NCBI RefSeq assembly: GCF_008086615.1
Contig: NZ_RXYB01000003.1
Span: forward strand, 228,521 to 292,520
Length of the DNA stretch: 64,000 nucleotides
Reading direction: 5' to 3'
Origin: Acetobacterium tundrae
Lineage (GTDB): Bacteria; Bacillota; Clostridia; Eubacteriales; Eubacteriaceae
In this document: positions 26,138 through 34,876 of the stretch, one piece after another
Numbering within the stretch: position 1 is the stretch's first letter
Layout: the number at the start of each line of letters is the position of its first letter
Made by a program: the position numbers and the translations under genes
Notes under the pieces: generated by a model
The model's database searches: none
What the model was told of the DNA's origin: nothing
What the model saw: the letters and a program-made list of their open reading frames with translations, nothing else

Positions 26138-27171
26138 TTTTCACCACTTAACTTTGGAATATTGATATCGTAGGGCGGATACACCACACCCTTTTCAGTA
26201 ATAATAGCCGTCACATTTTGATGCGGGGTAACATCAAACGCCGGGTTTTCCATTGCCACACCATCTGGTGCCACCTGAATTCCACAGATATGACTGATTT
26301 CTCGGCAATCCCGTTCTTCGATCACAATCTCATCACCGGATTTCATGGCAAAATCAATGGTTGAGGTGGGCGCCGCCACATACATGGGAATGCCATGGGC
26401 TTTAGCCAGAACCGATACCGAATAGGTTCCGATTTTATTAGCCACATCGCCATTGGAGGCAATCCGATCCGCGCCAACAATTACACCATCAATTTTTCCC
26501 TGTTTCATCATCCAGCCGGCCATGTTGTCCGTAATGAGCGTTACCGGAATTCCTTCCGCATGAAGTTCATAAGCGGTCAGCCGGGCGCCCTGTAAAAGCG
26601 GTCTTGTTTCGTCGGCATAAACCGAAATGTTTTTGCCTGCTTCATGAGCCGCCCGGATCACACCCAGCGCCGTCCCATAATCAGCAGTAGCCAATGCTCC
26701 GGCATTGCAATGAGTGAGGATGGTATCCCCGGTATGAATGAGTTCCGCCCCATATTTTCCCATGTCCCGACACATCTGGATGTCTTCAGCGCAGATATCA
26801 TCTGCTTCTTTTTTTAAAAGTTCCACAATCAGGGAACATTCTTTTTCGCAATTAGTTTGCAGCACGCTTTCCATCCGTTTAATCGCCCAAAATAAATTAA
26901 CAGCCGTTGGACGGGTTGCCGCCAGCAAGGCACAAACTTCTTTCATTTTATCATAAAAAACTTCTTTTGTTTCATTTACATATTCTAAAGCCCCAAAATA
27001 AACGCCATAGCCTGCGGTCACGCCAATGGCTGGTGCCCCCCGTACAATCATCACCACGATTGCTTTTGCAATCTCCCGATAATCGGTGTAGGAACGAATA
27101 ATCAGCTCGGTGGGAAGCTTGGTCTGATCGATGAGTTTTAACTTTCCCTCTTCATAATAAACTGGCTTCAA
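26134..27171 (-). CDS. mtnA: S-methyl-5-thioribose-1-phosphate isomerase
   Basis: A 345-residue aldose-ketose isomerase of the eIF2B-like family, converting methylthioribose 1-phosphate to methylthioribulose 1-phosphate. Motifs include RGAPAIGVTAGYG, THCNAGALATADYGTALG (catalytic Cys) and GADRIASNGDVANKIGTY (catalytic Asp). Length is typical. It lies 2 bases after mtnP, and together they convert methylthioadenosine to a methylthio-ketopentose phosphate. No mtnB, mtnD, mtnW or aldolase gene is nearby, so the product's fate is open. Confidence 0.95.
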   Translation of the reverse strand: MKPVYYEEGKLKLIDQTKLPTELIIRSYTDYREIAKAIVVMIVRGAPAIGVTAGYGVYFGALEYVNETKEVFYDKMKEVCALLAATRPTAVNLFWAIKRMESVLQTNCEKECSLIVELLKKEADDICAEDIQMCRDMGKYGAELIHTGDTILTHCNAGALATADYGTALGVIRAAHEAGKNISVYADETRPLLQGARLTAYELHAEGIPVTLITDNMAGWMMKQGKIDGVIVGADRIASNGDVANKIGTYSVSVLAKAHGIPMYVAAPTSTIDFAMKSGDEIVIEERDCREISHICGIQVAPDGVAMENPAFDVTPHQNVTAIITEKGVVYPPYDINIPKLSGEK

Positions 27172-27173
27172 AC

Positions 27174-27929
27174 CTATACCTCTAATTTTTCGACAAGCTT
27201 AAAGATCAGCATCTTCACTTTTTCAGAATTCTCATTGAGAACCTGGATGACATCATCATTAGTTACCGGCTTAATATCCGGATGGTCTTCTAAGCCGGCA
27301 TCATAATCAGTTACCAAAGCAATATTAACCACTGGAATTTCCTGTTCCAGACAAAGATAGCCTTCCGGATATTGGGTCATGTTGACCACATCGGCTCCCA
27401 TTATAGTGAACATCCGGCTTTCAGCCATCGTTGAAAAACGAGGGCCATTGATGACCACGACTGTTCCCCCAAAGTGAGCAGTAATTCCACATTCTTTGGC
27501 TGTTTCCATTGCCAGAACTCGCAGTTTATGGTCATAGGGATGGGCCGAGCTAAGATGATTAACCTTCGGTTTTTCGAAAAATGTATCTTTTCGACCCGAT
27601 GTGAGATTGATAAACTGATCGGTTACCACAAAATCGCCGGGCTTAATTTCAAATTTCAGGCTGCCAACGCAGCAGGGCGAAATAATCGCTTTTACCCCAA
27701 GGCTTTTCAATGCATAAATATTTGCCCGATAATTGATTTCTGAAGGATTGAGGATATGATCTTTACCATGACGTGGTAAAAACGCAATGGTTTTTGCGCC
27801 TGCTTTTACAAGGCTTATATCATCCGATGGTTTCCCGTAAGGGGTATCAATTTCAATTTTTTTCACATCTGTACTTAATTCATAAAGACCTGAACCGCCA
27901 ATAACACCAACATCTGCTGAATAATACAT
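27174..27929 (-). CDS. mtnP: 5'-methylthioadenosine phosphorylase
   Basis: A 251-residue phosphorylase that splits methylthioadenosine into adenine and methylthioribose 1-phosphate. The N-terminal VGVIGGSGLYEL carries the phosphate loop, TDQFINLTSGRKDTFF and GPRFSTMAESRMFTIMGADVVNMT are MTAP family motifs, and VTDYDAG holds the base-contacting Asp. GAAGGAG precedes the ATG. It heads the seven-gene operon that runs into glycan genes. Confidence 0.93.
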   Translation of the reverse strand: MYYSADVGVIGGSGLYELSTDVKKIEIDTPYGKPSDDISLVKAGAKTIAFLPRHGKDHILNPSEINYRANIYALKSLGVKAIISPCCVGSLKFEIKPGDFVVTDQFINLTSGRKDTFFEKPKVNHLSSAHPYDHKLRVLAMETAKECGITAHFGGTVVVINGPRFSTMAESRMFTIMGADVVNMTQYPEGYLCLEQEIPVVNIALVTDYDAGLEDHPDIKPVTNDDVIQVLNENSEKVKMLIFKLVEKLEV

Positions 27930-27964
27930 ATTTTTTCTCCTTCTATTCTAATTGTTTGAAAACA

Positions 27965-27988
27965 GAATGGGATCACAAGATCCCATTC
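27965..27988 (-). terminator. Terminator after the DUF2284 gene
   Basis: GAATGGGATC, a 4-base loop, GATCCCATTC: a perfect 10-bp stem just past the DUF2284 stop and before the mtnP ribosome site. On the minus strand it is followed by TGTTTTC, so the T-run is short. Confidence 0.6.
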
Positions 27989-28005
27989 GCACTAAAACTA
28001 TTAAT

Positions 28006-29442
28006 TTATTCGGGAATATTTAATTTTGATAAGGTTGACTTGGTTTTAATTGGTTCTTCCTCATCATCTAATGGTGCTTTGAACCCGAGCCATTTATATT
28101 TTGAATCATCCTCTTCTTCGCTGGCATCCGCCAGATTTTCCGAGGGCTCACTTATTTCTTCTGCAACTTCAACTTCGACAGCTTCGACAGCATCGACAGC
28201 ATCTTCATTCCTCAGTTCTTCATCATCAGGAATGCTTTTACTATCCTGGACTGATTCGATTACTTCTTCTGCCGGTACCGGATCTTCCTCGACCGGAACC
28301 CCAATCTCAGGTTCCGTTTCTTCTTCCCCTTCAAAAACCAACTCACTCATTTTCGGAATTGGTCGTTTGACTATTTCATCATCATCCAGATCAGCCTTAA
28401 AGCCCAGCCATTTATAATTTGACTCATCTTCTTCTGCAATCTCCGGCGCTGGTTTTGATTCAGCAGGTTCTTCCGGGACGACTTCTTCGACACTATTTTC
28501 TTCTTTAATGTCAGGAGCGGTATCTTCTTCAAGAACCTCTTTCGCTGCCAATTCTTTAGACGTTTTTTCCGGCTCTGAGGGTTCTTCTTCCTGAACCGTC
28601 ACGGTCGCTCCCATTTTTGCCGGCAGATCTTCCGGATTTCGTTCCGCTTTATACCCAACCCAACTTTTTTGTGGACGGTAGGCCGGAATCTCATCATCAA
28701 TAATTTTTGAGCTGGCCCGAACCTCTTCTATATTGCCATGGATTGTTTCAGACGATTTAATAGTTTCCGATACATGAAAGTTCGTATCCGGTTGAGTTGA
28801 ATTATTTTTGACCCAGCTTTTCTTTTTATCCGGGAAATATTTTTTTAACACTTCCTTGGGGATTTCTTCATTGCATAAAATAGCCGAAACAGACGTCAGG
28901 ACCTTTGGCAAACGGCTGTTCGCCGGCCACTCCAGAGTCATTCCCACTTCATATTTTACCAGCGACGCAACATTAAACCCCAGTGACTCTAATGAATACC
29001 GCATTAGATTAGGATTTCGGCATGGCTGATGTGATTTTCTGGCACAAGGCATCTTTTGAATTTCACAAATAGGACAATTACCGGAAACCAGCCCTAAGGC
29101 ACCTTCCACTTCGTCCTCGATTTCTAAAAGCGTTTTCCAGGTCATCACTTTTATGGCTTCCAGCTTTTCGGTACAGTAATCATTAATCTCCTGAGGATCA
29201 CGGATATTCCGGATATCATCTCGGGGAACTTCAAACTGCCTTCCGATAATATGCATATATTTAAACTGTTTTAAAAAGATCGCTTCGTCAAAGGTGTAAG
29301 TGGGACAAGACCAATACTTAGAAAAATTGGGACATTCCTTGCAATAGCCAAGGGTTTTCTCACGATCGAAATACTCTTCCATCAGATATTCCACCCGCTT
29401 AGCACCAAAGCTCAGTTTATTTTTTAATTCCATTTTTTTCAT
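28006..29442 (-). CDS. DUF2284 metal-binding protein with acidic WLGFKA repeats
   Basis: A 478-residue protein. Residues 1 to about 195 are a DUF2284-type cysteine-rich domain with clusters C34-C37-C46 (CKEC...SC) and C123-C126-C133-C141 (CPIC...C...C), suited to Fe-S or other metal. The rest is a long, low-complexity, Glu/Asp/Pro-rich tail carrying three copies of an aromatic-basic motif: SWVGYKAERNPED (260-272), KWLGFKADLDDDE (344-356) and KWLGFKAPLDDEE (450-462). DUF2284 proteins are usually only about 200 residues, so the tail is an addition. It diverges from the Fe-S scaffold gene. Function unknown. Confidence 0.85.
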   Translation of the reverse strand: MKKMELKNKLSFGAKRVEYLMEEYFDREKTLGYCKECPNFSKYWSCPTYTFDEAIFLKQFKYMHIIGRQFEVPRDDIRNIRDPQEINDYCTEKLEAIKVMTWKTLLEIEDEVEGALGLVSGNCPICEIQKMPCARKSHQPCRNPNLMRYSLESLGFNVASLVKYEVGMTLEWPANSRLPKVLTSVSAILCNEEIPKEVLKKYFPDKKKSWVKNNSTQPDTNFHVSETIKSSETIHGNIEEVRASSKIIDDEIPAYRPQKSWVGYKAERNPEDLPAKMGATVTVQEEEPSEPEKTSKELAAKEVLEEDTAPDIKEENSVEEVVPEEPAESKPAPEIAEEDESNYKWLGFKADLDDDEIVKRPIPKMSELVFEGEEETEPEIGVPVEEDPVPAEEVIESVQDSKSIPDDEELRNEDAVDAVEAVEVEVAEEISEPSENLADASEEEDDSKYKWLGFKAPLDDEEEPIKTKSTLSKLNIPE

Positions 29443-29454
29443 CCCTTCCTAGTC

Positions 29455-29474
29455 GATCCGACAATTGTCTGATC
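29455..29474. promoter_or_regulatory. 20-bp palindrome in the divergent Fe-S promoter region
   Basis: GATC-c-GACAATTGTC-t-GATC, a palindrome with one mismatched pair, 13 bases upstream of the DUF2284 start and inside the 260-base gap shared with the Fe-S scaffold gene. An operator is likely; the regulator is unknown. Confidence 0.45.
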
Positions 29475-29702
29475 TCCATTGGTTCATTTTATTTAATTAT
29501 TCATTACGATAACTTCAAGCTAAAATTAACCTATTTTAGGTTTATGCTCTATTTTACATCGATTCATCCTAATCTTCAATTAAACTTTTTGTCCAATACG
29601 GGTATTTTTCTTTAATTTTCATAAATATCAAAAATTTACCTGTTTTTTTTGTTATTCTATGTTTATAATAAATCGAGTAATTTTTTGAAGGGAGATTAAT
29701 GA

Positions 29703-30395
29703 ATGGAATATTCTCAAGAAATTAAAAGAATGTGTACCGTTGGCAATAATGCAAACCACGGTTCTGCACCAATCCCAGAGGAGGGTAAGTGGATTCAATC
29801 GAAAGAAGTCACCGATATCTCCGGTTTAACCCATGGTGTTGGCTGGTGTGCTCCTCAACAAGGTGCCTGTAAGTTAACCCTCAACGTAAAAGATGGCATT
29901 ATCCAGGAATGTCTGATTGAAACAATCGGCTGTTCGGGAATGACTCATTCCGCTTCAATGGCCGCTGAAATCATGCCGGGTAAAACTATTTTAGAAGCAC
30001 TTAACACCGACCTTGTTTGCGATGCAATCAACACCGCCATGCGGGAATTGTTTCTGCAAATCGTATATGGCCGTACCCAAACGGCATTCTCCGAAGGCGG
30101 CCTCCCAATTGGAGCCGGTCTTGAAGATTTGGGCAAAGGCTTAAGAAGCCAGGTTGGCACCACCTACGGTACTCTTGCCAAAGGACCGCGCTACCTTGAA
30201 ATTGCTGAAGGTTACATCCAGAAGCTGGCCTTAAATAAGAATGATGAGATTATTGGTTACTCCTTCGTTCACCTTGGGAAAATGATGGAAAGCATCAATA
30301 AAGGCGTTGAACCTGCTGAAGCTTTGGAAAAAGCCTCTGGTAAATATGGACAATTTGACGATGCTGTAAAATACATCGATCCAAGAAAAGAATAG
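29703..30395 (+). CDS. Fe-S cluster assembly scaffold-like protein (GGGtGRT partner)
   Basis: A 230-residue protein usually found beside GGGtGRT proteins in clostridia and related anaerobes. Residues about 44-95 resemble the U-type scaffold core: GWCAPQQGAC (C49, C56), EC70, and IGCSGMTHSASMAAE (C77), the last like the GCxxAxASSS segment of IscU. The remainder is specific to this group. A GAAGGGAG site precedes the ATG and a TATAAT lies at 29665-29670. It is followed after 11 bases by the GGGtGRT gene. What clusters it handles is not known. Confidence 0.82.
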   Translation: MEYSQEIKRMCTVGNNANHGSAPIPEEGKWIQSKEVTDISGLTHGVGWCAPQQGACKLTLNVKDGIIQECLIETIGCSGMTHSASMAAEIMPGKTILEALNTDLVCDAINTAMRELFLQIVYGRTQTAFSEGGLPIGAGLEDLGKGLRSQVGTTYGTLAKGPRYLEIAEGYIQKLALNKNDEIIGYSFVHLGKMMESINKGVEPAEALEKASGKYGQFDDAVKYIDPRKE

Positions 30396-30406
30396 GAGGA
30401 AATCAC

Positions 30407-31405
30407 ATGGCATTATTTGAAAGTTATGAAAGAAGAATCGCTAAAATTGAAGAAGTTTTGGCTGCCAATGGCATTGCATCTTTAGAAGAAGCAAAAGCTA
30501 TTTGTGATGAAAAAGGGATTGATGTTGCAAAGATTGTCAGAGACATCCAACCGATCTGTTTTGATAACGCCTGCTGGGCTTATACACTGGGTGCTGCCCT
30601 AGCGATTAAACGTGGCATTACCAATGCTGCGGATGCATCAGAAGTCATCGGAGAAGGCTTACAGGCTTTCTGTATTCCCGGCTCCGTTGCCGAACAACGC
30701 AAGGTTGGTTTAGGTCACGGCAATCTCGGCGCGATGCTCTTAAGAGAAGACACGGAATGTTTTGCTTTCGTCGCCGGGCATGAATCCTTTGCTGCCGCTG
30801 AAGGTGCCATCGGCATCGCCCGGTCGGCCAACAAGGTTCGAGTGAAACCACTCCGGGTTATCCTAAACGGTTTGGGAAAAGACGCCGCTTTGATTATTTC
30901 CAGAGTCAACGGTTTTACCTATGTCAAAACCGATTATGATTTTAAAACCGGAAAACTCAACATCGTTGAAAAAACACCTTATTCGGTTGGCGAACGTGCC
31001 GCTGTTAACTGTTATGGCTGTAACGATGTTCAGGAAGGCGTTGCCATCATGCATCATGAAGGCGTGAATGTTTCTATCACCGGAAACTCCACCAACCCGA
31101 CCCGTTTCCAACATCCTGTTGCCGGTACTTATAAGAAAGAAGCCCTGGAGCAGGGCAAGAAATTCTTCTCGGTGGCCTCCGGTGGCGGTACCGGTCGTAC
31201 TCTGCATCCTGACAATATGGGATCAGGTCCTGCTTCCTACGGGATGACCGACACGATGGGCCGGATGCACTCCGATGCGCAGTTTGCCGGTTCTTCCTCC
31301 GTTCCTGCTCATGTCGAAATGATGGGTCTGATTGGAATGGGTAATAACCCCATGGTTGGCGCAACTGTTTCAGTGGCGGTGGCGGTTGAGGAAGCAAGTA
31401 AGTAG
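30407..31405 (+). CDS. GGGtGRT protein
   Basis: A 332-residue conserved protein of unknown function named for its motif, here GGGTGRT at 259-265. Conserved-looking cysteine pairs occur at C51/C56 (CFDNAC) and C202/C205 (CYGC), and there are several Gly-rich loops (GLGHGNLGAMLL, GGGTGRTLHPDNMGSG) that could hold a cofactor. No membrane helices. AGGAGG precedes the ATG, and it is in an operon with the Fe-S scaffold-like gene; a terminator follows at 31487. Confidence 0.88.
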   Translation: MALFESYERRIAKIEEVLAANGIASLEEAKAICDEKGIDVAKIVRDIQPICFDNACWAYTLGAALAIKRGITNAADASEVIGEGLQAFCIPGSVAEQRKVGLGHGNLGAMLLREDTECFAFVAGHESFAAAEGAIGIARSANKVRVKPLRVILNGLGKDAALIISRVNGFTYVKTDYDFKTGKLNIVEKTPYSVGERAAVNCYGCNDVQEGVAIMHHEGVNVSITGNSTNPTRFQHPVAGTYKKEALEQGKKFFSVASGGGTGRTLHPDNMGSGPASYGMTDTMGRMHSDAQFAGSSSVPAHVEMMGLIGMGNNPMVGATVSVAVAVEEASK

Positions 31406-31486
31406 GCTAGCCCCATTTATTACGGTATCATGCGATTTCAGGCAAGTTCGATTGAGATAGATTTTGGTCGTATGACACAAATATTG

Positions 31487-31520
31487 AAAACCCAGGCTTC
31501 AAAAACCTGGGTTTATTTTT
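31487..31520 (+). terminator. Terminator after the GGGtGRT operon
   Basis: AAACCCAGG, a 9-base loop, CCTGGGTTT and TATTTTT. A 17-bp sequence shared with 44379-44395 follows at 31537. Confidence 0.8.
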
Positions 31521-31605
31521 CATCCCAGTCGCTCCACCTGATTAAGAGTCAGGAAAAAACAGCATGCGTAGGTTGGGATTTCCTTGGTTTTACTTGTTCG
31601 GTCTA

Positions 31606-33657
31606 CTATAATTGTTGTTCTATAATATAGTTATCTATCATATCCATAATGTAAGTATTCCAATATTCATACACATCATTATCCATATAATCTCTCAAAT
31701 TTTTCCCCTCTTTTTTCATCTGCACTTTATCCTTAAAAGACGCTTCAACAATTTCCTCAACTTCTTGTTCTTCATACAACCGCCTATTGTTATTCAGATG
31801 CCTAATAAGGCGGTTCAGGATTTTCAAAATATTATTATAGTTTTGTTCATTTAATTCAAAAGAAGACCTGTCTTTAATATCAAATGCAAATTCTGGCTTT
31901 CCATTTGTGAGGAAAACGGGAATACACCCATAATCAACAGAAATTATACTGTAATCAACGATGGCACGCGTAGCCCATGCTGCACCGCCTTCAAATAAGC
32001 AAAACTGGCTTTTTAAAAAGTTTTGCGAGGTGAAAAAAAGAATATCAGTATTATGATTGAGTATCATTTCCCTTATCATGTTAGATAGCGGAGTTAATCC
32101 GGTAATATCCAGACCATCGGATGAATAAAAAATATCAGTTGTAGTATAATCATCAGTCCATTTAAAACCTCTGTGCTGCAAATAGTGAGAAATAAAATCA
32201 GTAAACATTCTGTCTTTTTTTGCATGGGAAATAAATAATTTATAAGAGGTTTTTAGTTCGTATTGCCCTTTCAATTTGTTAGCTATTATTGGAGAAACAT
32301 CATTGGCGATATCAACCGGGACACTTGCCGATATTAAATCATCGTGTAGTTCTTGTTCAAAAGTTGATTTTTCTTTTGCTCTTATCTGCTCATCTTCTGC
32401 ATTTTTTATTTCATTGACTTTATCGGCTAATTCTTGCCTACGAGCTACTAATTGACTAGCAATACCTCTTAATAAACTAATCAACAGCGTTACTCGTTCA
32501 TCAATTATTGAAAACTCTTGTCTGTTAGATGTTGCAATATCATCAAAATCATCATCATCTAAAATTTCAAATGAAACTTCACCTTCTAAATAGTTAGCAT
32601 ACGTTCCAACTAAATCTAGTTTTCCTAAAATATTTTCATTAGCCAGTTTATTTCTAACATATACTCTAATTTGATTGGGATTATAAAACTGGTTTTTGAT
32701 ATATCGCTTATCATTCTTTTTTGAAGTTTGACTATCGATTGATGAGTGAATCCCTATCCACCCTGTAAGTACATACTCTTTTTCTTTTCCATAAAATTCT
32801 TTAATCCCTTTAATAGAAACTTTTTCTTTTAGTCCGCGATTGGTAACTTCCGCTGGGAAATTCTGTTTTTTTCTCTTAAATAATTGCGTTTTATTTGTAC
32901 TTAATTTGTTATTATAATTCACCTCGAAACTATCTTTAGTAGAATCAATGTAAGTATCTTCGGAACAGTAAATATGTGACATATTATCAAATGCGATACT
33001 TTTATAAACATCTTTAAAAACCAATTCATCTGTAGCTTTTTTAATAATGCAAACTTTTAGTTTTTTTTCCATCGAATCAAAAAGGAAATAATTTGACAAT
33101 TTATGCTCTAGAGCGTCTATTGCCGCATCACCAAGTCTACGCAAGTTTACATCTAGTAGTTGGATTAGAGTTCCGTTTTCAAACTCTGTTCCGTTCCATA
33201 TGTCCGCACACGTCACCTTAATCGACATCGTATCAATCTCCTCCAAGCTAGGAATGCTAAGATCATCCATGTTGGAAATATCAACTGCCCAAGCTGTAAT
33301 ATCACTATCCTTTTTTGCAATAATATTATAATTGTCTGATAAATATAACGCAGCCAATTTCCCAATGCCTTTACGCCCGGTAGCCGTATCCTTTGGATTA
33401 CTTAACCTGCGATTTCTACCAATAATTACATATTTGTTACGTAACTCTCGTTCATCCATGCCCGAGCCATTATCTAAAAGTTCAATAGTCGAGTGCTCTT
33501 TATCAATCATATTAATATATAGATATACTTTGGACGCTTCGGCGTCAAAACCATTTGCAACTAACTCGGAAATTGCCGCCCAGGCATTAGAATAGAGTTG
33601 CCTCCCAAACATCTTCAATGCGTTATAGTTTAACGAAAATGGTATGCTATTTTTCAT
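31606..33657 (-). CDS. GHKL ATPase-TIR fusion protein, putative defence effector
   Basis: A 683-residue protein. The N-terminus is a GHKL (Hsp90/MutL/MORC-type) ATPase: N box ELVANGFDAE (31-40), G1 LDNGSGMDE (61-69), G2 GRKGIGK (94-100). A middle region (about 200-465) ends in a coiled-coil-like stretch. The C-terminus is a TIR domain (about 471-600): YKLFISHAKKD, then SQFCLFEGGAAW, where E556 occupies the position of the catalytic Glu of NAD-cleaving TIRs. It overlaps the upstream C5 methyltransferase by 11 bases, so they are translated together. GHKL proteins paired with methylases are known from restriction-type loci; the TIR suggests NAD depletion on infection. I do not recognise a named system. 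Confidence 0.85.
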   Translation of the reverse strand: MKNSIPFSLNYNALKMFGRQLYSNAWAAISELVANGFDAEASKVYLYINMIDKEHSTIELLDNGSGMDERELRNKYVIIGRNRRLSNPKDTATGRKGIGKLAALYLSDNYNIIAKKDSDITAWAVDISNMDDLSIPSLEEIDTMSIKVTCADIWNGTEFENGTLIQLLDVNLRRLGDAAIDALEHKLSNYFLFDSMEKKLKVCIIKKATDELVFKDVYKSIAFDNMSHIYCSEDTYIDSTKDSFEVNYNNKLSTNKTQLFKRKKQNFPAEVTNRGLKEKVSIKGIKEFYGKEKEYVLTGWIGIHSSIDSQTSKKNDKRYIKNQFYNPNQIRVYVRNKLANENILGKLDLVGTYANYLEGEVSFEILDDDDFDDIATSNRQEFSIIDERVTLLISLLRGIASQLVARRQELADKVNEIKNAEDEQIRAKEKSTFEQELHDDLISASVPVDIANDVSPIIANKLKGQYELKTSYKLFISHAKKDRMFTDFISHYLQHRGFKWTDDYTTTDIFYSSDGLDITGLTPLSNMIREMILNHNTDILFFTSQNFLKSQFCLFEGGAAWATRAIVDYSIISVDYGCIPVFLTNGKPEFAFDIKDRSSFELNEQNYNNILKILNRLIRHLNNNRRLYEEQEVEEIVEASFKDKVQMKKEGKNLRDYMDNDVYEYWNTYIMDMIDNYIIEQQL

Positions 33658-34663
33658 AATACGACTCCTTTAATAACGTTTTTATGACTTCTATAATAAT
33701 GTGTTGCAAAACATCTACAACTACGCTATTTCCAAACTGCTGATATGCTTGATTTGGTGCTTCTGCAATCACAAATTTATCAGGAAACCCCATTAATCTA
33801 GCACATTCTCGAGGGGTTAGTTTTCTGATTTGGTTGTTTATTAAATAAATACCCGTTCTTCCACCTACCCCCCCACCTGATGCAGAAAGCGTAGTGGCAC
33901 AACCCTTGATGCTATAAATTCGCTCGCCTTGACGCCCGAGTCCAATCTCACCAATTCGTATACATGGTTTTTTGTACTCTTTTTCTATTACCTCAAAACT
34001 ATCTCGAATATGATACTCTCTGTTAATAATGCTTTTACGAGCAGACTCCGAGTTTTCAGCTTCTAATATCGCTTCAACATTACGTTTTAATTTTATACGC
34101 TCCGGAAATCGAAATTCGCAAATTTTCATATCTTCTCGAAAAGCTACAATATATAATCTCTTTCTGCATTGTGGAACGTTGTAATCAGCAGCATTTAATA
34201 ATTGTTTATAAGCACTATATCCTATTTTGTGTAATTCACTAATAATTATATCAATTGTTTTACCATCATCATGAAATTCAATATTTGCAACATTCTCCAA
34301 CAGTATCAGCTTCGATTTATGATATTCCGCTATTCGGATTATTTCATAGAATAACCTTCCGGATTTTGCATTATTAAAGCCTTCTTGCGAACCGGAAATG
34401 CTAAATGCTTGGCAGGGAAATCCTGCACATAAAATATCATGCTTTGGAATATTCGCCTCCCTCATATCTCTAATATCTCCTTTAGGTTCAATTCTAAAGT
34501 TAGCTTTATATATCTTTTGTGCTTCTAGATTGATATCGGAAGCAAATACACATTCTGCTCCAAACGCTTTTAGTGCTGCGTGAAATCCACCGATTCCGCA
34601 AAACAAATCCACAAATTTGTATCCAGCCAAAGTTTTCTTATATTCTTTTTTTAATCGAATCAT
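33647..34663 (-). CDS. DNA (cytosine-5-)methyltransferase
   Basis: A 338-residue C5 cytosine methyltransferase with all key motifs: I, FVDLFCGIGGF (17-27); IV, GFPCQAF with catalytic C84; VI, ENV (123-125); VIII, QCRKR (165-169); IX, RKLTPRECARLMGFP; and X, QQFGNSVVVDV. The target-recognition region lies at about 190-285; its site cannot be deduced. The protein looks intact. It is the first gene of a two-gene unit with the GHKL-TIR protein, so it probably marks self DNA for that system. A plain restriction endonuclease is not adjacent. Confidence 0.95.
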   Translation of the reverse strand: MIRLKKEYKKTLAGYKFVDLFCGIGGFHAALKAFGAECVFASDINLEAQKIYKANFRIEPKGDIRDMREANIPKHDILCAGFPCQAFSISGSQEGFNNAKSGRLFYEIIRIAEYHKSKLILLENVANIEFHDDGKTIDIIISELHKIGYSAYKQLLNAADYNVPQCRKRLYIVAFREDMKICEFRFPERIKLKRNVEAILEAENSESARKSIINREYHIRDSFEVIEKEYKKPCIRIGEIGLGRQGERIYSIKGCATTLSASGGGVGGRTGIYLINNQIRKLTPRECARLMGFPDKFVIAEAPNQAYQQFGNSVVVDVLQHIIIEVIKTLLKESYYEK

Positions 34664-34876
34664 TAATTTTTTATCCGCCTACAATCATTGTTTTTTTTAT
34701 ATGTTAAGTATAGTATAAACAAAATCATTACTAAGATAAGCAACCATTTCGTTCGGCATATCCCCGCTATCTAAAGTTTTTTTTTACATATTACCAATTT
34801 GTGTTTATGATAAATTGACAGTATCCCATTAGTGCGATCGGTCTTCTATTAATACTCAGAAAATTCATTGGTCACA

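Noticed and set aside
28101..28417. Serine-rich and proline-rich plus-strand frames opposite the DUF2284 tail
   Set aside because: They are the antisense of the Glu/Asp-rich repeats and have no ribosome sites.
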